Translations under genes and position numbers: made by a program
Notes under the pieces: model-generated
Told to the model about the DNA's origin: nothing
The model's input: only the letters and a program-made list of their open reading frames with translations
Databases searched by the model: none
Source of the DNA: Agromyces archimandritae
Lineage (GTDB): Bacteria; Actinomycetota; Actinomycetes; Actinomycetales; Microbacteriaceae
NCBI RefSeq assembly: GCF_018024495.1
Contig: NZ_CP071696.1
Coordinates: 2,914,001-2,978,000, forward strand
DNA: 64,000 nt
Direction: 5' to 3'
Shown: positions 25,480 to 33,696 of the stretch, piece by piece
Numbering within the stretch: the first letter of the stretch is position 1
Layout of the letters: each line of letters starts with the position of its first letter

Positions 25480-27206
25480 GCGAGCCCGAGGCGCTCCTGG
25501 AGGCCCTCGACGAGGAGCAGCGCGTGGTCGCCGAGGCCCTGCACGGCCCGGTGTGCGTGCTCGCCGGCGCCGGCACGGGCAAGACGCGTGCGATCACGCA
25601 CCGCATCGCCTACGGCGTGCGCACCGGCGCGTACGACCCCAAGCGCGTCATGGCCCTCACCTTCACGAGTCGCGCGGCGAACGAACTGCGCGCACGCCTG
25701 CACGCGCTCGGCGCCGGCGGCGTGCCGGCGCGCACCTTCCACTCGGCGGCCCTCGCCCAGCTGAACCACTTCTGGCCGCAGCTGGCCGGCGGCCCCGCCC
25801 CGCGCATCCTCGAGGGCAAGGCGCGGGTGCTGGCGCAGGCGGCGCAGCGCATCGGCCTCGCCGTCGACACGGCGACCCTGCGCGACGTCGCCGGCGAGAT
25901 CGAATGGCGGAAGGTCACCGGTCGCTCGGTCGAGCAGTACGCATCCGCCTTCGAGGCGCGCGGGCCCGTCGGGCGGCTCTCGCTCGAGCAGGTCCTCGAG
26001 CTGCAGGCCGCCTACGAGACCCTGAAGGACGAGCGGCGCGCGCTCGACTTCGAGGACGTGCTGCTGGCCACCGCCGGCATGATCGCCCAGGAGCCGGCCG
26101 TGGCGATGCATGTGCGCGAGCAGTACCGGCATTTCGTCGTCGACGAGTATCAGGACGTCTCGCCCCTGCAGCAGCAGCTGCTCGAGCTGTGGCTCGACGA
26201 CCGCAGCGAGGTGTGCGTCGTCGGCGACGCGAGCCAGACGATCTACTCATTCGCGGGTGCGGATGCCGGATATCTGCTCGGATTCGAGCGGCGCTGGCAC
26301 GATGCGACGCTCGTGCGGCTCGTCCGCAACTACCGCTCGGCCCCGCCCATCATCGGCTACGCGAACCGCATCATGGCCGGCCGTGCGGGCGCCCTGCAGT
26401 TGCGTTCGGGGGTGGGGGCGGATGCCGCGGCGCATCCCGTCCTCGAGGCGCCGCCGATCCACGTCGCCGACGACGACCTGGCCGAGGCGCGGCACGTGGC
26501 CGCGCGCATCCGCTCGCTCATCGACGACGGCGCGGCCGCCTCCGGCATCGCGGTGCTCACGCGCGTGAACTCGCAGTCGGCGGTCGTCGAGCAGGCGCTC
26601 GGGGAGGCCGGGGTGAGTCACCGGGTGCGCGGCGGCGCGCGCTTCTTCGACCTGCCGGAGGTGCGCGAGGCCGTGCGTGCGCTGCGGGCGGCTGCGCTCA
26701 CGATCAGCGACGAGCCGTTGTTCAAATCGGTGTCGGACGTGCTGCGTTCGCTCGGCTGGTCGGTGGAGCCGCCGACGGGACCGGGTGCGGTGCGGGCACG
26801 CTGGGAGTCGTTGAACACGATCGCGGCGCTCGTGGACGGGATGCCGGCCGGCACGACCTTCAGGCAGTTCGCCGACCAGCTGAGCGCGCGGGCCGACGCC
26901 CATCACGAGCCGACGGTCGAGGCGGTCACCATCGCGACGGTGCATTCGGCGAAGGGCCTGGAATGGGATGCGGTCTTCCTCATCGGCCTCGCCGAGGGGC
27001 TGCTGCCGATCTCGTACGCCCGGCGCGAGGAGTCGATCGACGAGGAGCGTCGGCTCTTCTACGTCGGCGTGACGCGCGCCAGGCGCCGGCTGGAGCTCAG
27101 CTGGGCCAAGCGGAGCCCGCAGTCGCGTGCGGACCGGGAGCCGTCGCGTTTCCTCCGAGAAGCCGGCAGCCGCATTCCGGCTGGAACGCCAGCGCGCGCT
27201 CGGTGA
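25476..27206 (+). CDS. UvrD/PcrA-type DNA helicase (UvrD2 position, short form)
   Basis: 576-residue SF1A helicase with motifs LAGAGTGKTRAIT (Walker A), TFTSRAANEL, VDEYQDVSPLQ, GDASQTIYSFAGA, RNYRS, VHSAKGLEWD and VGVTRAR. It sits where mycobacteria have uvrD2, downstream of nudC and translationally coupled to it, but ends soon after motif VI. The HRDC domain and tetracysteine module that I recall for UvrD2 are absent. The 3' 110 bp overlap the convergent ThiF-like gene. Confidence 0.88.
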   Translation: MSEPEALLEALDEEQRVVAEALHGPVCVLAGAGTGKTRAITHRIAYGVRTGAYDPKRVMALTFTSRAANELRARLHALGAGGVPARTFHSAALAQLNHFWPQLAGGPAPRILEGKARVLAQAAQRIGLAVDTATLRDVAGEIEWRKVTGRSVEQYASAFEARGPVGRLSLEQVLELQAAYETLKDERRALDFEDVLLATAGMIAQEPAVAMHVREQYRHFVVDEYQDVSPLQQQLLELWLDDRSEVCVVGDASQTIYSFAGADAGYLLGFERRWHDATLVRLVRNYRSAPPIIGYANRIMAGRAGALQLRSGVGADAAAHPVLEAPPIHVADDDLAEARHVAARIRSLIDDGAAASGIAVLTRVNSQSAVVEQALGEAGVSHRVRGGARFFDLPEVREAVRALRAAALTISDEPLFKSVSDVLRSLGWSVEPPTGPGAVRARWESLNTIAALVDGMPAGTTFRQFADQLSARADAHHEPTVEAVTIATVHSAKGLEWDAVFLIGLAEGLLPISYARREESIDEERRLFYVGVTRARRRLELSWAKRSPQSRADREPSRFLREAGSRIPAGTPARAR

Positions 27207-27903
27207 TCTCGCCGTCGACGGCGATCCGCGTCACGGAGGGGGCCGGGTCGCCGCCGTCGAGGTGGCGTTCGGCGATCCGGAGCGCGCGGACGACGGCGTC
27301 GGCGGCGACGAGGCCGCCGAGCTCCGCGGGGCGGTGGATCAGCTGCATCGCGACCGCCGGCCAGGTCGGGTCCTCGCGGCGGCGGTCGAGGTTCGCACAG
27401 GCGAGGCACGGTGTGCGGCCGGGGACGACGAGGGGGCCGACGACCGCTCCGGCGTCGTCGGCGACGATCGGCAGGTGGGGGAGGTCGCGCCGTTCGTAGG
27501 CGGCCGCGGTGGCCGCCTGCGGCGTCCAGTCCGAGACGATGAAGACGAGACGGGCGGCCGGGTCGCGGGGGTCGACGAGGCGCATCCGCCGCTCGTCGAG
27601 GAGGGCGATGATGCGGTCGGCGACCGGCCCGCCGCCGTCGATGGCGACGGCGTGCCGGACCGGCTCGACCTCGAGCACGCCGGTCAGCCGGGTGAGGAGG
27701 CGGTCCGCGGTGAGGTCGTCGCCGCCGAGCCCGGTCGCGACGGTGCGGAGGGTGGATCGATTCGCCCCGTGGCGCAGCAGCTGGACGAGCTGGAGCTCGA
27801 CGTCATCGGGTTCGATCACGAGCCGTGCCACGGCCCCGCCGAACTGGAGCTCGGCGGCGGAGCGCCAGACGATGGGCAGGTGCGGATCGATGCGCGGGGT
27901 CAT
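27097..27903 (-). CDS. Orphan ThiF/cyclodehydratase-like protein
   Basis: 268 residues resembling the leader-peptide-binding, ThiF-like half of azole (TOMM) cyclodehydratases. A Rossmann-like central part (RLVFIVSDWTPQAATAAAYERR) precedes a zinc-binding arrangement: PCLACANLDRRREDPTWPA, then PECGCR near the end, giving four cysteines. No YcaO partner or precursor peptide is visible nearby, so a housekeeping actinobacterial paralogue is likelier than a peptide-modifying enzyme. The ATG at 27903 is preferred; an ATG at 27915 is also in frame. Convergent overlap with the helicase gene includes the codons of the last Cys pair. Confidence 0.68.
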   Translation of the reverse strand: MTPRIDPHLPIVWRSAAELQFGGAVARLVIEPDDVELQLVQLLRHGANRSTLRTVATGLGGDDLTADRLLTRLTGVLEVEPVRHAVAIDGGGPVADRIIALLDERRMRLVDPRDPAARLVFIVSDWTPQAATAAAYERRDLPHLPIVADDAGAVVGPLVVPGRTPCLACANLDRRREDPTWPAVAMQLIHRPAELGGLVAADAVVRALRIAERHLDGGDPAPSVTRIAVDGEITERALAFQPECGCRLLGGNATAPGPHATAGSAWPS

Positions 27904-27971
27904 GCACGAGAGCATGCCAGCGGCCCGCGGAGGGCGTCTGCGGTTGTCCACAGGCGCCGACCGCCCGGCGG

Positions 27972-29384
27972 TCAGCGGGCGGGGCCGCCGGCGGATTCGT
28001 CGTCGTCCGGGCGTTCGCGCGGGGGCAGATCCTCGTCGCCGAGGGGGGCCGTCTCACCGCGCAGCAGGGCTTCGAGGGCCTGGTCGAAGGATTCGTCGGC
28101 GGAGTTCGTCTCGGCATCCGCCCCCGAGACCCGCGCGACGAACCCGGCCGGGTCGTCGAGGTCCTCGCCGGTCGGCAGGAGGTCGGGGTGGGCCCAGAGG
28201 GCGTCGCGCCCCTCTTTGCCGACGGCGTCGGTGATCCGTCGCCAGAGTTCGGCGGCCTCACGGAGGCGGCGGGGCCGCAGTTCGAGGCCGACGAGGGTCG
28301 CGAAGGCGGACTCGGCGGGGCCGCCGGAGGCACGGCGGCGACGGATCGTCTCGGCGATCGCACCGCTTCGCGGGAGCCGCTCGGTCGCCTGCGCGGTCGC
28401 GACGTCGACCCAGCCCTCGACGAGGGCGAGCATCGTCTCGAGGCGGGCGAGCGCGGCCTGCTGACCGGCGTTCTTCGGGCGGATGAGGGTGCCGGAGACG
28501 ACGGCCTCGCGGAGGGTTTCGGGGTTCGACGGGTCGAAATCCTCGGCGAGCTCTTCGAGGCGAGCGGTGTCGACCGAGATGCCGCGGGCGAACTCGGTGA
28601 TGGAGGAGATGAGGTGCAGGCGCAGCCAGCGGGCGTGGCGGAACAGGCGGGCGTGGGCGAGCTCGCGGACGGCGAGGTAGAGGCCGACCTCGGAGGCGGC
28701 GATGTCGAGGCCGTCGCCGAACTCGGCGGCGTTCTGCGGCAGGATCGCGGCGCGCCCGTCGGGCAGCAGCGGGATGCCGATGTCGCCGCCCGAGACGACC
28801 TCGGCCGAAAGCTGGCCGACGACCTGGCCGAGCTGCATGGCGAAGAGCGTGCCGCCGACGGCGCGCATCATGCGGCTCGCGCCTTGGATCATGCCGCGGA
28901 GCTCCTCGGGCGCCTGCTCGCTCATGACCCGGGTCAGCGAGTCGGAGATCGAGAGGGCGACGGGCTCGGCCAGCTGCGACCAGATCGGCATGGTCTGGGC
29001 GACCCAGGCGCGGCGGGTGAGCAGCTCCGGGGTGCCGGGCAGCGAGCTGACGTCGACGGCCTCGTCGAGCCAGAGCGCGGCGAGGGTGAAGGCGCGGTCG
29101 TATTCGGCGCGTTCGGCCTCGCCGATCTGCCGCTGGCCGGCCTGGGCCCGCTCTTCGCCCTGCTTGAGGGCGATCGACCAGTCGATGCCGTCGTCGGCGC
29201 GGTTCATGGCGCCCTGCAGTTGCTGGAAGATGGCGGCGAGGCTCGCCGGGTCGCCGGGCAGGCCCGCGGCGCCGGCCAGTTTCGACGGGTCGATGCCGCC
29301 CTGGCCGGAGAGGAGCTCGCGCAGCATGTCGCGGAACTCGTCTTCGGGGTTCTCGTCGCCCGGCTGGTCGTTCCGATCGGACAC
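27972..29384 (-). CDS. Zinc-dependent metalloprotease-like protein (Zincin_2 / DUF2342)
   Basis: 470 residues of the actinobacterial DUF2342/Zincin_2 family, which is predicted to be zincin-like. The segment that would carry the HExxH-type site reads LAVRELAHARLFRHARWL, and HLISSITEFARGI follows; a canonical HExxH is not visible, so peptidase activity is unproven. The acidic C-terminus is low-complexity. The GTG at 29384 has AGAGGTGG about 6 nt upstream. Divergent from the PDZ/Lon-type gene, a pairing I also recall from Rv3194c-Rv3195. Confidence 0.78.
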   Translation of the reverse strand: MSDRNDQPGDENPEDEFRDMLRELLSGQGGIDPSKLAGAAGLPGDPASLAAIFQQLQGAMNRADDGIDWSIALKQGEERAQAGQRQIGEAERAEYDRAFTLAALWLDEAVDVSSLPGTPELLTRRAWVAQTMPIWSQLAEPVALSISDSLTRVMSEQAPEELRGMIQGASRMMRAVGGTLFAMQLGQVVGQLSAEVVSGGDIGIPLLPDGRAAILPQNAAEFGDGLDIAASEVGLYLAVRELAHARLFRHARWLRLHLISSITEFARGISVDTARLEELAEDFDPSNPETLREAVVSGTLIRPKNAGQQAALARLETMLALVEGWVDVATAQATERLPRSGAIAETIRRRRASGGPAESAFATLVGLELRPRRLREAAELWRRITDAVGKEGRDALWAHPDLLPTGEDLDDPAGFVARVSGADAETNSADESFDQALEALLRGETAPLGDEDLPPRERPDDDESAGGPAR

Positions 29385-29521
29385 GTCAGCCACCTCTCGC
29401 TCGTTGTGATCTACGCTAATCGAGCCCGCTGTCCTGCGGGCCGCCGATCGCCTCGGAAGAGGTGTTCGGGTGTCCGCCTGCCGCGAACAGGCCCGATCCG
29501 ACGCACCGCCGGGAGGCTCCC

Positions 29522-30637
29522 ATGGCACTCTTCTCCGACGACGGCCCGACCTCGGGCGAGCCGGAGATGCGGGCCGAGCGCCGCCGCAGCGCGGGATGGT
29601 TCCTCCTCATCGCCGCGATGCTCGTCGTCGGACTGTTCGCGATCATCCCGGCGCCGTATGTCATCGAACAGCCGGGCCCGGTGTACAACACGCTCGGTTC
29701 GGCCGAGAACGCCGACGGCGACGAGATCCCGCTCATCGAGGTCGCGGACGCCGACATGCATCCCGATGACGGCGAACTGAATCTGCTGACCGTCTCGGTG
29801 GTGGGCCGGCCCGGTCAGACGCCGAACTGGTTCGAGCTCGGCCTGGCCTGGCTCGATCCGACCCGTACGGTGCTGCCGATCGAGGCCGTCTATCCGCCGG
29901 ACGTCACGCCCGAGGACCGCGATGCGCAGAACCAGGCGGCCATGGTGGACTCGCAGCAGGATGCGATCGCCGCGGCCCTCGTCGAGCTCGGCTACGACTT
30001 CCCCCGGGAGGTGACGATCGCCGGGCTCCTGGAGGACTCGCCGGCCGAGGGCGTCCTCGAGGAAGGCGACGTCATCGTCGCCGTCGAGGGCGAGGAGGTG
30101 CACGACACCGGGACCCTCCGCGAACGGGTCGCCGCCTCGGGCGCCGGCACGCCCGTCGAGCTCACGGTCGAGCGCGACGGCGAGCGGCTGAACGCCGAGG
30201 TGACGCCGGTCGAGCGCGGCGGCCAGGTGCTCCTCGGCGTCGGCGTGCGGATGGAATACGACTTCCCGATCGACGTCACGATCCAGCTCGACGACGTCGG
30301 CGGGCCGAGCGCGGGCATGATGTTCGCCCTCGGCATCATCGACACGCTCACCCCGGGTTCGCTCACCGGCGGCGAGTCGTGGTCGGGCACCGGCACGATC
30401 GATTCCGCGGGCAGGGTGGGGCCGATCGGCGGCATCCGCCAGAAGATGCACGGTGCGGTGGATGCCGGTTCGCACTGGTTCCTGGCCCCGGCCGCCAACT
30501 GCGACGAGGTTGCCGGAAACATCCCCGACGAGCTGACCGTCGTCTCCGTGGAAACCCTCGAAGACGCCCTGACGGCCGTGGAGACCGTCGCGCGCACCGG
30601 CGAGGCCTCCGGCCTTCCGTCCTGCCCGGCCTCCTGA
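29522..30637 (+). CDS. PDZ-domain Lon-like (S16) membrane protease, YlbL type
   Basis: 371 residues: a membrane anchor (about 24-44, GWFLLIAAMLVVGLFAIIPA), a PDZ domain (about 170-240, DSPAEGVLEEGDVIVAVEGE) and a C-terminal Lon-type proteolytic domain with the catalytic serine in GGPSAGMMFALG and the dyad lysine in GGIRQKMHG. Expected to act on extracytoplasmic substrates. The frame is open upstream to 29462, but the ATG at 29522 has GGGAGG about 6 nt before it. Confidence 0.87.
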   Translation: MALFSDDGPTSGEPEMRAERRRSAGWFLLIAAMLVVGLFAIIPAPYVIEQPGPVYNTLGSAENADGDEIPLIEVADADMHPDDGELNLLTVSVVGRPGQTPNWFELGLAWLDPTRTVLPIEAVYPPDVTPEDRDAQNQAAMVDSQQDAIAAALVELGYDFPREVTIAGLLEDSPAEGVLEEGDVIVAVEGEEVHDTGTLRERVAASGAGTPVELTVERDGERLNAEVTPVERGGQVLLGVGVRMEYDFPIDVTIQLDDVGGPSAGMMFALGIIDTLTPGSLTGGESWSGTGTIDSAGRVGPIGGIRQKMHGAVDAGSHWFLAPAANCDEVAGNIPDELTVVSVETLEDALTAVETVARTGEASGLPSCPAS

Positions 30638-30725
30638 GCGCCGAACCGCCGCAGTCGGCGGGCTCCCGGCCGAAGACGCCTAGGATGGGATACCGATCCG
30701 TTCGAACGAACCGCGAAGGCCCGAC

Positions 30726-33638
30726 GTGACCGCACAGACGCAAGATCCCCGACCGAATCGACGCAGGGCGCCGATCGCCATCACGATCGCCGTGGTGGCC
30801 GTATTGGTGGTGGCCTTCTTCTTGTTCGCGGGCCTCTACACCGACGTGCTCTGGTACGACCAACTCGGATTCCTCAACGTGCTGACCACGCAGTGGGCCG
30901 CCCGCGTCGTGCTCTTCCTCATCGGCTTCGTCGCGATGGCGATCCCGGTGTGGGGGTCGATCCAGATCGCCTACCGCACCCGGCCGGTCTACGCGAAGCT
31001 GAACTCGCAGCTCGACCGGTACCAGGAGGTCTTCGAGCCGCTGCGGCGCCTGGCGATGTACGGCATTCCCGTCGTGCTCGGCATCTTCGGCGGCGTCTCG
31101 GCATCCACACGCTGGGAAATGCCGCTCATGTGGCTGAACCGCACCGAGTTCGGCCAGACCGACCCGCAGTTCGGCTTCGACGTCTCCTTCTACGTCTTCG
31201 ACCTGCCGATGCTGCGCTCGATCGTCGGCTTCGCCTCGGCCGTCGTACTGCTCTCCGGCCTGCTCGTGATCGCCACGAACTACCTCTACGGCGCGATCCG
31301 CATCTCGGGGCGCGAGGTCGTCATCGCCAAGGCCGCGCGCATCCAGATCGCCGTCACCGCCGGCCTCTACCTGCTGCTGCAGGCCGCGAGCATCTGGCTC
31401 GACCAGTACGCGACGCTCACCGACTCCGAAGGCCTCATCACGGGTGCCTCGTACACCGACGTGCACGCGACCATCCCGGGTCGCACCATCCTCGCCGCCA
31501 TCGCCGCGGTCGTCGCGATCCTCTTCATCGTGACCGCGATCATCGGCCGCTGGCGTCTGCCCCTCATCGGCACCGCCCTGCTCATCATCTCGAGCCTCAT
31601 CATCGGCTCGCTGTACCCGTGGATCGTCCAGCGCTTCACCGTCGACCCCTCGGCCCGGTCGCTCGAGGCGCCCTATATCGAACGCAACATCGACATGACC
31701 CGCGACGCCTACGGCGTCGCGGACCTCGAGGAGATCCCCTACGAGGCCACGACGAACGCCGAACCGGGCGCCCTCCGCGCCGACGCCGAGACCACGGCAT
31801 CCATCCGCCTCATGGACCCGGCCGTCATCGCGCCCGCCTACCGCCAGCTCGAGCAGTTCCGCCAGTACTACGGCTTCCCGAGCGACCTCGACGTCGACCG
31901 CTACGAAATCGACGGGTCCTCGCAGGACGCGATCGTCGCCGTGCGCGACCTCGACCTCTCCGGCCTCGGCGACGCGGCGAGCTGGTACAACTCGCACATC
32001 GTCTACACCCACGGCTACGGCCTCGTCGCAGCCGCCGGCAACCAGCGCTCGGCCGACGGGCAGCCCGTGTTCCTGCAGTCCGGCATCCCCTCGACCGGCT
32101 CGCTCGGCGACTTCGAACCGCGCGTCTACTTCGGCGAGTCCTCGCCCGACTACTCGATCGTCGGCGCCCCGAAGGACGCCAAGCCCGTCGAACTCGACTA
32201 CCCGGGCTCGGGAGACGATCAGAGCCAGAAGCAGACCACCTTCGCCGGCGACGGCGGGCCCGCGCTCGACAACGCGTTCAAGAAGCTCGTCTACGCCCTG
32301 AAGTTCCAGTCGGAGCAGATCATCTTCTCCGACGCCGTGAACGACGATTCGCAGATCCTCTACGACCGCGACCCCATCCAGCGCGTCAACAAGGTCGCCC
32401 CGTACCTGACGCTCGACTCCGACACCTACCCGACCGTCGTCGACGGCCGGATCGTGTGGGTCGTCGACGGCTACACGACGACCGACCAGCACCCGTATTC
32501 GAAGAAGCAGTCGATGAGCGAGACGATCGCCGATGCGCAGGGGCAGACCCCGCCGATCGCCTTCGACGACGTCAACTACATCCGCAACTCGGTGAAGGCC
32601 ACCGTCGACGCCTACGACGGCACGGTGACCCTCTACGCGTGGGACGCGGAGGATCCGCTCATCCAGACCTGGCAGAAGATCTTCCCCGCCTCCATCCACC
32701 CGATGAGCGAGATGTCGGGCGAGCTGATGGCGCACGTGCGCTACCCGGAGGACCTCTTCAAGATGCAGCGCGCCGTGCTCGGCCGCTACCACATCGAGGA
32801 CCCGGCGGCGTTCTATTCGCGCGAGGACGCCTGGACGACGCCGAACGACCCGACGGCCGGCACGAACGAGGCCAGGCTGCAGCCGCCGTACTACCTGACC
32901 ATGCAGATGCCGGGCCAGGATGCGCCCTCGTACTCGCTGTACTCGACCTTCATCCCCGAGACGAAGGGCGGCGAGAGCCGGAACGTGCTGCGAGGCTACC
33001 TCGCCGTCGATTCGGATGCCGGCTCCGAGGCGGGCAAGCGCGCCGACACGTACGGCAAGCTGAGGCTGCTCACCCTGCCCGAGGAAGACAATGTGCCCGG
33101 CCCCGGCCAGGTGCAGAACACCTTCGACTCCGACCCGACCGTCGGCCGCGAGCTGAACATCCTGCAGCAGGGCCAGTCGAAGGTGCTGAACGGCAACCTG
33201 CTGACCGTGCCCGTCGGCGGCGGCCTGCTGTATGTGCAGCCCGTCTACGTGCAATCCTCGGGTGGCACGAGCTACCCGCTGTTGCAGAAGGTGCTCGTCG
33301 CCTTCGGCGAAGACATCGCGTTCGAGAACACCCTCGACACGGCCCTGGACGTGCTCTTCGGCGGCGACTCGGGCGCGTCGGCGGGTGACGGCGAGGTCGA
33401 GCCGGTCGAGCCCGGCACGGAGCCCGAGCAGCCCGGTGACGGCGAGGGCGACGGCGGCGAAACCGCACCGCCGGCCGGCGACGTCGACACACAGGTCGCC
33501 AAGCTCCTCGACGAGGCCAAGGCCGCGATCGACGACAAGCAGGCCGCGCTCGCCGAGGGCGACTTCGCCGCCTACGGCGAGGCCGACGCCCGGCTCGCCG
33601 AGATCGTCGCCGAGCTCATCGAGCTGACGGGCGAGTAA
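30726..33638 (+). CDS. UPF0182 family large membrane protein
   Basis: 970-residue UPF0182 protein: about seven membrane segments in the first 300 residues (for example ITIAVVAVLVVAFFLFAGLY, then VVLFLIGFVAMAIPVWG) and a large extracytoplasmic region (about 300-890), followed by an acidic Pro/Glu-rich linker and a C-terminal helical segment (AKLLDEAKAAIDDKQAALAEGDF). Family function is unknown. The GTG at 30726 has AAGG about 6 nt upstream; TAGGAT near 30681 is a possible -10. Confidence 0.88.
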   Translation: MTAQTQDPRPNRRRAPIAITIAVVAVLVVAFFLFAGLYTDVLWYDQLGFLNVLTTQWAARVVLFLIGFVAMAIPVWGSIQIAYRTRPVYAKLNSQLDRYQEVFEPLRRLAMYGIPVVLGIFGGVSASTRWEMPLMWLNRTEFGQTDPQFGFDVSFYVFDLPMLRSIVGFASAVVLLSGLLVIATNYLYGAIRISGREVVIAKAARIQIAVTAGLYLLLQAASIWLDQYATLTDSEGLITGASYTDVHATIPGRTILAAIAAVVAILFIVTAIIGRWRLPLIGTALLIISSLIIGSLYPWIVQRFTVDPSARSLEAPYIERNIDMTRDAYGVADLEEIPYEATTNAEPGALRADAETTASIRLMDPAVIAPAYRQLEQFRQYYGFPSDLDVDRYEIDGSSQDAIVAVRDLDLSGLGDAASWYNSHIVYTHGYGLVAAAGNQRSADGQPVFLQSGIPSTGSLGDFEPRVYFGESSPDYSIVGAPKDAKPVELDYPGSGDDQSQKQTTFAGDGGPALDNAFKKLVYALKFQSEQIIFSDAVNDDSQILYDRDPIQRVNKVAPYLTLDSDTYPTVVDGRIVWVVDGYTTTDQHPYSKKQSMSETIADAQGQTPPIAFDDVNYIRNSVKATVDAYDGTVTLYAWDAEDPLIQTWQKIFPASIHPMSEMSGELMAHVRYPEDLFKMQRAVLGRYHIEDPAAFYSREDAWTTPNDPTAGTNEARLQPPYYLTMQMPGQDAPSYSLYSTFIPETKGGESRNVLRGYLAVDSDAGSEAGKRADTYGKLRLLTLPEEDNVPGPGQVQNTFDSDPTVGRELNILQQGQSKVLNGNLLTVPVGGGLLYVQPVYVQSSGGTSYPLLQKVLVAFGEDIAFENTLDTALDVLFGGDSGASAGDGEVEPVEPGTEPEQPGDGEGDGGETAPPAGDVDTQVAKLLDEAKAAIDDKQAALAEGDFAAYGEADARLAEIVAELIELTGE

Positions 33639-33653
33639 CTCCCGAACGCGCGG

Positions 33654-33686
33654 GAACGGCCGGTGCCCGATGGGTACCGGCCGTTC
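33654..33686. terminator. Strong convergent hairpin terminator
   Basis: GAACGGCCGGT (33654-33664) pairs perfectly with ACCGGCCGTTC (33676-33686) across an 11-nt loop, between the UPF0182 stop and the chitinase stop. Confidence 0.75.
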
Positions 33687-33696
33687 CGCGTGGAGG

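Noticed and set aside
27097..27951. RiPP/azole biosynthetic cluster
   Set aside because: Only the ThiF-like half is present; no YcaO, dehydrogenase, transporter or precursor peptide is nearby.
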